This document shows positions 36,001 to 45,946 of a stretch of DNA of 64,000 bases, in pieces. The position numbers and the translations under genes were made by a program. Position 1 is the first letter of the stretch, and every line of letters begins with the position of its first letter. The notes beneath the pieces are model-generated. The model was not told the DNA's origin, did no database searches, and saw only the letters and a program-made list of their open reading frames with translations. This DNA comes from Welwitschia mirabilis (Eukaryota > Gnetophyta > Gnetopsida > Welwitschiales): NCBI GenBank assembly GCA_051453625.1, contig JBOZIK010000001.1, forward strand, positions 113,995,119-114,059,118, read 5' to 3'.

Positions 36001-36523
36001 NNNNNNNNNNNNNNNNNNNNNNNNNNNNNNNNNNNNNNNNNNNNTAACTTAATTTAATTCACCATCTAATCATTATTAATATTAACATATAATATTTACA
36101 TGGCACCTTACATTAATTAATGATTGCTACCTTATCAAAATATTTAACCATAACAAAAAACGCATTCTTAATATTATACTTTTATTGATTACATAATGAT
36201 AATATTAATACATACTTTATTATGCATTACATTGCTATTCTAATTAATATAAAATTACTATAAATGGGCCTTATCTTTTATATTTTATACATAATTAACA
36301 TTAATATTTCATATAATTAATTATGTTTAACCTTTAATCAATTATAAGTTTGATAAATATCATCTTAACTCATATATTGAAATTCTAACATCTTCCTCTT
36401 CTATAACAATCTTGACTACCTTAGTAATTAATCATTACTAAGCTAATTTACAAATTCCAATCATAATACAAATCAATTAACCTCTTACATGATTGAGTAT
36501 GTGACAAAATTAGGAGTATTACA
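33062..36523 (-). repeat. 5' LTR of the LARD-like element, part 2
   Basis: Resumes alignment with about 16985-21042. On the minus strand it begins TGTAATACTCCTAATTTTGT, with a canonical TG at 36523. It contains a 100-base gap (35945-36044) whose flanks are the same 50 bp. Confidence 0.7.
35895..36094. other. Assembly gap (100 N) between identical 50-bp flanks
   Basis: 35895-35944 and 36045-36094 are identical 50-mers around 100 N. They are overlapping contig ends that were not merged. Confidence 0.95.
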
Positions 36524-37090
36524 CAACAAAGGTTTACAGGAAAACTAATAAAGAAGTTTGGAATGAATAGTTGTAAATTACATTTTACACCTATGTGAAT
36601 AAGTAACAAGATTGATGCTAATGAGAATGATAAATATGTGGATACAAAACTATACAAAAGCATGATTGGAAGGTTAATTTACCTCATACCCTCATCAAAC
36701 TCATATTACATTTTGATTGTACTATTTATTAGGTACCAATCTACACCAAAATATTGTTACCTTAAACTTATTAAATGAATTCTCAAGTATGTCAAAGGTA
36801 CTCTTAATTATGGAGTTTAATTTTATAAAGATTCTTCTATTGATTTATCTATCTTTTGTAATGCTAATTGAGCTAGCTTTAAACATGATAGAAAAATTAC
36901 TAGTGATTATTATTATTTTTTTGGATCTTGTTTTGTAACTTAATCTAGTAAGAAATAGACCTTTGTAGCTTTAACCATTGATAAAGCAAACTATGTTGCT
37001 ATTAGTAGTTGTGTATGAGAAGTTTATGGATGCATTATGTATTAAATGATCTTGACATTCATGAAACCAATATATTTATTATGTCATCCA
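36524..37090 (+). pseudogene. Copia RT/RNase H fragment, plus strand
   Basis: The plus strand reads KKFGMNSCKLHFTPM, VDTKLYKSMIGRLIYLIPSS, LKYVKGTLNYGV and, at the end, FVALTIDKANYVAISSCV. This is the copia RT end and RNase H in order, with the acidic residues partly replaced. It begins right at the end of the long LTR, so the LARD-like element probably landed in or next to it. No partner 5' half was found left of 15750. Confidence 0.8.
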
Positions 37091-38599
37091 CTAACAGGGA
37101 TGACCAAAACAAGGCGTGATCAAAGAACATGAAGATGAGGTGATCAAAAAATGCAAAGAGCACAGGGAACACCTAAAAACAAAGGAATTCAAAAAAAAAA
37201 GATGGTCAAGAAAAAAAGAGGAGAAAGAGATGATTAAAAAAGTAAGGCAATCATGCAGCTAATGCAAGGGAGGGAAGGAAAGGATGTCTAAGGGGGACCA
37301 ATGTTGAGAGAAAATTCGATCAGCTGGTATTTATAGAGGGATGCTAAGAGACATTATGAAAACAAGGATGGTTAAAGGTAGGGGACCACTGGCAAGATAA
37401 ATATAGAGTATCATTTTAGAAGAGTAGATTCCCAAGCACATTGCAATGAAAAAATAAGGAAGTTCTCTAAGACAAAGAGGGAAAGTTGCATGAAAGCCTG
37501 CAATGGAAAATGAATATGACTACAAATTAGAGTTGGAATGCAAAGATGAGATTGTTTCACTTCTTACTTGTTAAATGCAAAAGGCTATACAGGTTTAAAG
37601 AAAATCTTATCTATTGATTCTTCCTTATTCCCTTGGATTTTAATTTATGCAATTATCAAAAGTAAAGAGATTTGACCTCATTCCTACATGAAGATAGAAT
37701 TGTAAAAAATTTGGTGTTTTTGTTATTGGAGTCTCCATTCTTCTTAATTCATACTAAGAATTAAGAACATCATTGCAAAGCCTACATAGTTTAATCCTTA
37801 GCTTTTTACTTTCACAGAAAACACAAAAACCTCTGAGTGTTCTATGTAGTTTGATCCTTAGCTTTTTTTTTTTTGAAATATTTTCTTTTAACTCAATCCT
37901 ATAAGAACATTGATCTTTTCAAAAATTCAATCTTTACATGATTTAAAGAACTTCATTTTTTTGTACCTTTTCATTATAAATTGAATACATGATTAGAAGT
38001 AATGGTGTTTTACAAATGCTTGTCACTTTAACATGTTAGACTAATCATAACCACTTTAAAATTTTGCTTTGAAGAAAGGATATGAAGCACTTTTAAATCT
38101 TCAGGAAGCCTATCCAATTTGATATTTTGCTTTGGTTCTTTTTTCTAATGGTCCTTTTGCTTCTGTTTCTAAGTAGAACAATAATATTGCCTAGTGGGTA
38201 AAGCTAAACAGTTTTCATAAAGGCTCCATAGTTTGAATATTTAAATTTTATGTATCCCTTTCATCTCATTCCTACAAAAACATAGTTCTTTTGAAAATCT
38301 TAATTTCTTTATTACTAAAATCTCTCTACTTTCCTATAATTTGTATTAAAATTTTAAAACATAATTAGGAATAGTAGATTTTTATAAATGTTTATAACTT
38401 CACTAGACATGTCTAATTCACAAAGGCACTTTAAAAATTTCTTTTAAAATAGAATACTAAGTACTTAAGTTTGAGTATTTTAGTGTCTTAGTATAACATT
38501 CAACTAAACCTAATCACCCCTCATCAAGATACATTTAAACTAATCCTTCATTTAGGAAAAATTAACTAAATAGTTTAGGGCTAGAAGGAGGATGTTAAA
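37091..38599. other. Unassigned sequence, purine-rich then AT-rich
   Basis: 37100-37300 is rich in A and G, with repeated 'gatgatcaaa/gatggtcaag' phrases on the plus strand. 37790-37875 contains a short direct duplication ('tacatagtttaatccttagcttttt' and 'tatgtagtttgatccttagcttttt'). No open frame with a recognisable domain was seen. It may be the 5' part of the Tat-like element that follows. Confidence 0.4.
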
Positions 38600-38897
38600 C
38601 ATAGTCAAACTTAGGTAGAATCAGTCAAATTTTATCAAATTTAGTCAAACAAACATAATAAAACTTCATCAAACTTAGTCAAACAGAAATAGTTAAACTC
38701 AGTTAAACTTAGTTAAATAATCAAAATTAGTCAAATCATAAAACTCAATCAACACCAAGTTATTAAACTCAGTTAAAACTTAGTCAAACTTAGTCAAATT
38801 TAGTCAAACAAAAATATTCAAATTTAGTTAGAACAAAATAATCAAACTCAATTAAACCAAATTTTCAAACTAAATTAAACTTAGTAAAATTTAGTCT
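38600..38897. repeat. Minisatellite of AGTCAAACTT-type units
   Basis: More than fifteen imperfect copies of a 10-11 bp unit (agtcaaactt, agttaaactc, agtcaaattt), in places separated by aacaaaaat. It lies upstream of the Tat-like gag, where long untranslated regions with tandem repeats are common in this lineage. Confidence 0.85.
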
Positions 38898-39599
38898 AAT
38901 CCACCTCTTAAAATATATCAAATGAAACTAAATTACTTATTATCGCATGACATTTAAAGTAATCCATCATTGATGACAAATCTCATGAATAGTTTAGCAC
39001 TAGAAGAAGGGCTCCTCTTATAGGTTTTTGAATTGTTCATTAAACATTTTCTGTTTACATTTTTTACTACCTTATTTTAAACCTAGAATAGTCACAATGC
39101 CAGTTTTAGCAAAAGGTAAAAATTCATATACTTTATGAGGAGATGTACAAATGCCTCATCCAATAAAACCCCTCTACTCTTGATGTAAACAAGATTTGCA
39201 CTATCGTGGACTATAGAACTTATTAGAATACATATCTCCTCCACCCTAGTAAGTGAATCCATGTTATAACATCTAAGAGATCAGGGTTGATTAGTTAAGA
39301 AAAGAGTGAGACTTGTAAGAATAAACTCCTCTATGAAAGAAGTAATGATGAAGAGTTTGTTAATGAATGGAGTCATGAAGAAAATTCAAAATCCCTACCA
39401 GAATTAAAAGTGTAAGGCCTAAAGGAATAGGATAATGATGATAGCCTCATTGAATACTCCACACATGGAGAATAATCCCTCAGAAATAGATGAGCTAAAA
39501 ATAGATCTTCCAACTAAATCAATTTGATCACTATCTAGGAAGACATTAATAACCTAAAATGATGTCTACAAAAGAAAAAAAGCTATTTAGAATCCAACT

Positions 39600-40000
39600 T
39601 TGATGATACTCTCATTTATCCTTATGTTCCTTGTAAGATCCTCATACCAAACATAATGCCAAATTTTAAAAACTTTACTAGTGTAAAAGGATTCATCATC
39701 CTCTTTAGAAATTTCAAACACATGTGCCATACATATGTTATTATTGCAACACTACATGTTATCTATGCTATCACTTGCTGAAGAGGTAATGTCTCGAGTG
39801 GTATCACTGCATACCTACTCACTCTATCATAAGTTTGAAACAACTTTTATAAATATTTGTCCAACATTATTTAATCATTATTTTAAAGAAAATAACCTTA
39901 TATACTCTTACTACCATGTGACAACAGTTTAACAAGACTATAAAAGGGTATGTGTATTGATGAAGACTCATCATACTACAGTTAGAAACCTCCATCATAG
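39600..40000 (+). pseudogene. Tat-like gag core, frameshifted
   Basis: The plus strand gives NIMPNFKNFTSVKGF, KHMCHTYVIIATLHVI and, one frame over, VVSLHTYSLYHKFETTFINI. This is the layout of a Tat gag core: a 'P.FK.F.G..DP..H' start, then 'S......F...F'. At least one frameshift and several stops are present. The 65-residue open frame 39735-39932 covers part of it. Confidence 0.55.
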
Positions 40001-41329
40001 ACTCATACATAGCATACCTTTTTGTCAAATCATACATGATGTATTTTTTGGAGTGTGTGAGGATGCAATGCTTTCAAAACTTTAAATAAGCTATTATCCT
40101 AGAAGAGAAAGAAGCCATAAAATATGACAACACTTCCCAAAAGAAATCATTCAAAAGGGACAGTAATAATATTAGAGGTAGTAATCTAAAGAATGTCATT
40201 GTTATCAATCAACTCACTCAACTAGCTTATTCATCCCAATCAATGGATAATCTAATGATGGCACTAATGGCATCTTAAAACCATTTTCCTTTGCAAGCTT
40301 TTGCTTCTCAACTAGCTTATCATTAATCATACTACTCTTCACCATAACAAGTATGACCTTACTAACACCACAACCTTAAGAGCAAGTATACTCATCTTAA
40401 AGTCAATGGTAAAATAGGCCTCCAAGTCAAATTATAATTCTTAAACCTAGAAGGAACTTCATGAATTTGAATATCTCAATGGAACAAATGCTCTCAATGA
40501 TATTAAAGAAGGGGATTAGTTTAATTACGTTTAATCAAATAAAGGAATCCAAATGAACTCAAACTAAGAGGGTATAATGAGTTGAATTACTGTGAGTATC
40601 TCTGAGTCATAGGACATCATACCAAAAATTGTTTCAACCTAAGGTACATTATCTAGAACATTATTAAAAATAAGAAGAACATCAAATTTAGTATGATCTT
40701 AGTAGCTACAAATGAATAATTTGAGATCTATAAAAATCCGTTTCCTTCTCAACCCTCTACATCATAACAACCCTAGAATGCAATGTTTTAAANNNNNNNN
40801 NNNNNNNNNNNNNNNNNNNNNNNNNNNNNNNNNNNNNNNNNNNNNNNNNNNNNNNNNNNNNNNNNNNNNNNNNNNNNNNNNNNNNNNNNNNNAAAAATCC
40901 ATTTCCTTCTCAACCCTCTACATCATAACAACCCTAGAATGCAATGTTTTAAAATGATAATAAATTATTTGCAATCTTAGTAATCTAAGATTAACTTGAA
41001 AAATCCTAAAATAAATTATTTAAAAAAAAAAAGAATTTAAAAGTAATGGTTCGAGCAGAATATTCTCATACTTGTCCTACTCTTGACCACATACACCAAT
41101 TTAGCCACTTACCTCTAACCTTATTAATTGAGAGCTCTAGGTCTTATATATTCACATTCAAAAGGATACACAAGGAGCTTTTTTAAGTGTGAAATTACAT
41201 CTTGATAAAATTTAACGACCTAAGAAGAAAGCTATCTCAAAGTATGTGCATGTTCAAAAGAGCAAAGAAGACAAGGGAGCAATTTAATTCTGACATCATA
41301 AGATTTCTATGACCCCTAATAGGATAATT
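40001..41329 (+). other. Decayed gag-protease linker region of the Tat-like element
   Basis: No confident domain. It contains a 100-base gap (40793-40892) flanked by the same 61 bp with one mismatch. A His/Cys-rich patch near 41060-41110 (SYLSYS/HTCPTLDHIHQF by frame) was not assignable. Confidence 0.45.
40793..40892. other. Assembly gap (100 N) with duplicated flanks
   Basis: 40732-40792 and 40893-40953 are the same 61 bp except for one base. Confidence 0.97.
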
Positions 41330-41710
41330 ATGGCATAACCATCTTACATAGTAATAAACATTAGGCCTATCAAAGTAAGTAGATCCTTCATTGATTGCAA
41401 AGCCAAGTTAAATATGATATATCTATCATGTCTCAAAAAGATCAAAATGTGCTATCTATTAAATGTAAAGAAAGGCGTGATGATCAGAGGCTTTAATGAC
41501 CATAAAGATAAATTAAGAGAAATAATCATTTTACTATCAAAGTGGCTTAGAAAATTAAAAATATCAAAGTCCATGTGATAGATAATGTAGCACCATTTAA
41601 CTTATTATTGGGGTATCTTTGGATAATGGACATGAGAGAAATCATATCTCTATCCCATCGGAAGTTAAAGTTCATCGAGTCTAAAATTTTAGTTTCTTTA
41701 GAATAAAATC
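41330..41710 (+). pseudogene. Tat-like aspartic protease, frameshifted
   Basis: The plus strand reads MIRGFNDHKDKLREIIILL and, in another frame, VIDNVAPFNLLLGYLWIMDM and then SHRKLKFIESK. These match the middle and end of Tat-type proteases: a 'R.FD....E..GEI.L' strand, 'FN.LLGRPW', and 'HRKLKF'. The Arg-Pro of the LGRPW motif is Tyr-Leu here. The catalytic aspartate region upstream is not readable. Confidence 0.65.
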
Positions 41711-42000
41711 ATAACATGAAAAATGTAAAAGATTCATCCACATTATCTTCTCCACCATCACGTCCTATACTCAAGAAGATGATTATTCATTTCTTGTACT
41801 TTTAACATGCTACAGTAAACCCTTATAAGATGAAGATCTCACTAATTCCCAAAACCTAGATCCTAGATGTGGGATGGATTCCATTTCTCCTAGATAAATT
41901 TCTAACTAGCTCATAATTCAAGGCTATAAAGGGGTAAACCTTATTTAAAATCAAAAAAACAACATGAAAAAAACATAAAAATACCAACACACATACATGC

Positions 42001-42020
42001 ACACACACACACACACACAC
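42001..42020. repeat. (AC)10 microsatellite
   Basis: Ten AC units preceded by imperfect cacacatacatgc. Confidence 0.95.
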
Positions 42021-42640
42021 ATATAAATGAAAGAAATATATATTACAAAAGCTTAAAGATAGAAAAATATAAAAAATTATATTTTACTTATCTAGTTAAA
42101 AGAATAAGGTTTTTGATAGTCAAAGTACCTCATGAAAAATTCTTTTCATATTTAAGTAAACTCTTAGGAACTAATAAAAATCCTTAGCCTATCATATCAC
42201 TTATGAATACTTTCAAAATGTAATATTTAAAAATTTTCAAAAATGTTTTAGAAAAAAAATAGAAAAAGTAAAATATCTTTTAAATAGTTCATGCTTTTTC
42301 TTTTTAACTGTTTTGATCAAAGTATCTTATGATGTTTTTAGTGTCTTCTTTTTATTTTATCCTTCTTATTGTTCTTACATGAATCTCTTATCTAATAAAA
42401 CATCATGATGAATAGTTGGTTGAGCATATTCTTTCATTTCACTCTTGATGATCAGCTTATTGAAAGATATGTTGGTCTCAATCTTATTGGTTTTAATTAC
42501 AACAATGCCTAAGAAAACCTCATATCTTCACAAATCAAGAATAAATGAGTGAAAACATTGAGGTATATTAAAAGATGAAGTAGAAAAAGATGAAATCATC
42601 TTTGGTAAAGCAATAATATGTCATAAGATATGACTTTCAA

Positions 42641-42699
42641 AAAACCTCACTAATTAAGAGAAATCTCTTAAAACCTCACTAATCAAGAGAAATCTCTTA
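42641..42699. repeat. Tandem pair of 29-30 bp units, each a hairpin
   Basis: The unit aacctcactaat.aagagaa followed by atctctta occurs twice back to back. Each unit holds an inverted repeat (aagaga and tctctt) separated by two bases. Confidence 0.85.
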
Positions 42700-43009
42700 A
42701 TATTAATGAACGACTACAATAATAAATTAAATTTGAGCTAAAAAATGTGCTATCTTCAAAGAGGGACATCTTTACTTAGCATTATAAACATATGTCATTT
42801 ATCAACAAATTGATAGTTATGCATAACATCATCCCAAAGGTGAACTCAATCTAATGAAACAAGTAATAAAGCTTAATCCTCATCTTACATCAGTACTAAA
42901 ATAAGACTTAGAACATCTTTTGACTACTAGTTTCATTTGACTAATAGACTACTTAGATTAGCTATCGAACATGATGATTATTTCAAAGAAGCATGACTAG
43001 ATCAAGATT

Positions 43010-43530
43010 TGTATATATAATGATCTAAATGAGTTTACCTTGAAGGATGACTATCCTTTATCAAACATAGACATCCTAGCAGATATCATCACTAGTTATG
43101 ATCGCTTATCATTCATGGATGGTTACTCAGCTTAGAATGACATATTCATCAATCTGATAGGTTAGTAAAAAATAATTTGTATAATGCCATAGGATATTTT
43201 CTATTATATCATGATGCATTCAAGTTAAATAATACTAAAGGAATATACTATCATGTAATGACATGAATCTTTCATAACATACTCCAATGACACATGGAAG
43301 ATGATATGGACAATGTTGTGATTAAGTAAAACACAATTGCTAATCATACAAGTGATTTAAATTAGCTCTTAACATAAACAAGATGATATAATATATGCCT
43401 AAATCCAAATAAATATATGTTTAGCATTCCCTCAAGGACTCCTAGGCTTTATTATATCAAAAGAGGTATAAAAATTAATCTAGATAAAATTACGATGCTC
43501 ACTAATATGTCATCCTTATGGGATCTAACA
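43010..43530 (+). pseudogene. Tat-like reverse transcriptase
   Basis: The plus strand reads YNDLNEFTLKDDYPLSNIDI, then DRLSFMDGYSA and, after a stop and frame change, fragments matching the 'F.TEWG.Y.Y.VMPFGLKN' zone. DLN....KDD.PL..ID and LSFMDG.S are RT blocks of Tat elements. The YVDD block is not clearly readable. At least two frameshifts are present. Confidence 0.8.
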
Positions 43531-44269
43531 GAATCATGGAGTCTGTAAGGTAGGCTTTAGGTAATATATTGGTTTATTTTAACCTTAATAGATTTGTGTG
43601 AACCATTCATACACTTACATAAGAAAGATAGCAAGTTCAAATGGATAAAAATTTTCAAAAGGCTTTTAATATCATTAAATAGTATTTAATATCTACTTCT
43701 AATCTAAATGCACCTAGGCCAAATTACTATTTTATCTTTATCTTGTGTATATCCTATCATCCATTAGTATGATGATCTTTAAAGAGAGAAATTTGATCAA
43801 GATCATCTAATCTACTACATCAATACAAGAGAAACTACATTGATGTGGAAAAAAAAACATGTTTGAGTTTAGTATTCACTTCATAAAAGTTTTATCATTA
43901 CATGATGATGAATAAAACAATTGTAATTAATAACTATAACCTACTTAAATACTCCACTGTTAATACATTATTAATAAAATAGGTGTCAATCCTTATTGCA
44001 TTTGATTTAAAATTTTAATTGCAAAAATTAGTTAAGGGAAAGTACATAGTAAAATAAATGGTAGAACTTCTAGTTAAAGCTGAAGATGAAATATTGAGTA
44101 AGTTTAGATAATTTTTCAATGAGAAAATTCATGTCCTTAAAATGAAAAATAACTAAAATGATTGATATTCTTTGATAGCACATTTAACTAAAATGGTAGA
44201 TTTATAGGAGTAGTATTCTTTCTCAATAATAAAATAGCATATCATTTTATTTTAAGTTGAATTTGAATT

Positions 44270-44482
44270 GCACAATAATATTACTAAATATGAAGCTTTG
44301 AAAAGAGGAATCATGCTATTCATTCAAGTAGGTTTTGAAAAATTATGCATTTTTAGTGACTCATAACTAGTCATTAATCAAGTTTTGGGTAAGTATGAAT
44401 CTAAATCAAGGTTCTAGATGCATATCTTAGAAAAGAAATAAGGCTTCTTATGTCACTTAAGTTATGAGAAATTATACCATCC
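44270..44482 (+). pseudogene. Tat-like RNase H, cut by the 16-kb insertion
   Basis: The plus strand reads IQVGFEKLCIFSDS, a stop, LVINQVLGKYESKSRF. This matches the RNase H block 'A...G...L..F.DS.LV.NQV.G.YE.K' that is typical of Tat. A stop replaces the Gln after DS. The sequence continues to 44482, where the inserted element starts. Confidence 0.85.
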
Positions 44483-44860
44483 TAATGAAAGCTTATATTA
44501 TAAGATACATATAAATAATACTTTTAAAAAATGCTAAAACATGCATAAAACTATGATTTTGTTAATCTAAAATAAGCTTAAACTATTAAATTAAGATTAG
44601 AAATTTACTAAATAAATAGTTTATATTAGTAATATTTCAACCATTTAGTCCAAAATGAATCATCAAGATAAATGCATGATGAAGTTACTTGAACTAATCA
44701 GGTTGATAATTGATATGTTTGCTATATTGATATATTACATTATGGGGAATGAAGAAAATAGAAAAACATCATAAAAGTTTTACTAAATTCTAAATAATAC
44801 TTATCTCTAAGTATTACTAATTATTCTAATTTATGTTCATCTATACAAACAAGTGCATGT

Positions 44861-45277
44861 NNNNNNNNNNNNNNNNNNNNNNNNNNNNNNNNNNNNNNNN
44901 NNNNNNNNNNNNNNNNNNNNNNNNNNNNNNNNNNNNNNNNNNNNNNNNNNNNNNNNNNNNNNNNNNNNNNNNNNNNNNNNNNNNNNNNNNNNNNNNNNNN
45001 NNNNNNNNNNNNNNNNNNNNNNNNNNNNNNNNNNNNNNNNNNNNNNNNNNNNNNNNNNNNNNNNNNNNNNNNNNNNNNNNNNNNNNNNNNNNNNNNNNNN
45101 NNNNNNNNNNNNNNNNNNNNNNNNNNNNNNNNNNNNNNNNNNNNNNNNNNNNNNNNNNNNNNNNNNNNNNNNNNNNNNNNNNNNNNNNNNNNNNNNNNNN
45201 NNNNNNNNNNNNNNNNNNNNNNNNNNNNNNNNNNNNNNNNNNNNNNNNNNNNNNNNNNNNNNNNNNNNNNNNNNNNN
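44861..45277. other. Assembly gap (417 N) with duplicated flanks
   Basis: The bases before the gap (from about 44777) reappear directly after it, to 45361, with a few mismatches. Confidence 0.97.
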
Positions 45278-45555
45278 ATTTTTACTAAATTCTAAATAAT
45301 ACTTATATCTAAGTATTAATAATTATTCTAATTTATGTTCAGCTATACAAACAAGTGCATGTAGAAGAGGGTATTACTTTTTCAAGTAATAAAAATGTTC
45401 ATAATACTTTTAAAAAATATTAGCTTTTCATCTTTATATTAAAATATCAAGAAATTACACAAAAATATACTAATACGTTTGTGTTTGCCTTTATAGATAA
45501 CACTAGAACATTAAAGATGTTGCTACATCCTTTTTAGAATATCTGAAGCTTCCCT

Positions 45556-45795
45556 TTGACCTCTTGCTTTATTCTATTTCTAGAGCCTTTTTGCCAAAAA
45601 ACCCTCCTCCTCCATGGTGATCCCTTTCTTATACCCTTTAGCCCCTTTTTGTTTTGCCATTTTCTTTATTTGATCCTAAAGAATAAATTTATGGTTAAAT
45701 TTATTATTGTATTTTTGTCACCTTGGCCTTCTCTCTTATCCTCATGTCAAATGACATTTTGTACCTACAACATAATAATACAATATATATACTAA
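45556..45795 (+). other. LTR segment open by chance, paired with 60404-60652
   Basis: A 79-residue frame inside the left LTR has a counterpart at the same LTR position on the right (both read PF.....PF...FL and then FMV). The parallel is explained by the LTR duplication. The frame lies antisense to the element. I do not consider it a gene, but the shared frame is noted. Confidence 0.2.
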
Positions 45796-45946
45796 ACTAC
45801 TAACATACTAACTAACTAATCTATTAACTAACTAGTATATTAATCTAAATACTAAATAAGAAATATCAATATCATCTAAAATATACAATTATAAGAATAA
45901 AAAAATTATTAATAAGAAAAATTTATATCATTATCTTTACTCATCA

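Larger units (their letters stand above)
15750..36523 (-). mobile_element. LARD-like element with ~5 kb LTRs and non-coding interior
   Basis: Two long direct repeats, 15750-21042 and 22902-36523 (the second split by a copia insertion), flank 1.9 kb with no pol. Right of the left repeat, on the minus strand, is AAGTAAGGAGGA, a polypurine tract. Left of the right repeat is a tRNA-Met-like primer site. Those positions make the repeats LTRs of a minus-strand element. LTRs near 5 kb with a short non-coding interior fit the LARD class known from cereals. The TTTCCAAGAGGAAACTTCTT stretch before the tract resembles the 3' end of Del/Tekay-type chromoviruses, so it may be a derivative of one (inference). 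Confidence 0.65.
39400..44482 (+). mobile_element. Tat/Ogre-like gypsy element, left half
   Basis: The plus strand carries gag-like, protease, RT and RNase H remains in that order and then stops at 44482, where the large minus-strand element begins. The missing integrase appears on the same strand at 60807-62204, right after that element. So one Tat-type element was split by the later insertion. The lineage call rests on RNase H and integrase motifs that are characteristic of Tat. Its 5' LTR was not recognised. Confidence 0.75.
44483..45946 (-). repeat. 3' LTR of the 16-kb element
   Basis: Starts TAATGAAAGCTTATATTATA, aligning to TGATAAAATATTATATTATG at 59664, and ends ctttactcatca. It contains a 417-base gap (44861-45277) flanked by about 84 bp present on both sides. 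Its AT-rich 'ataatacaatatatata' stands where the other LTR has a (CA)34 tract. Confidence 0.85.

Noticed and set aside
36448-36938. Frames at 36448-36663 (minus) and 36717-36938 (plus)
   Set aside because: They are the wrong frames over the plus-strand copia RT/RNase H fragment, whose motifs read in other frames.
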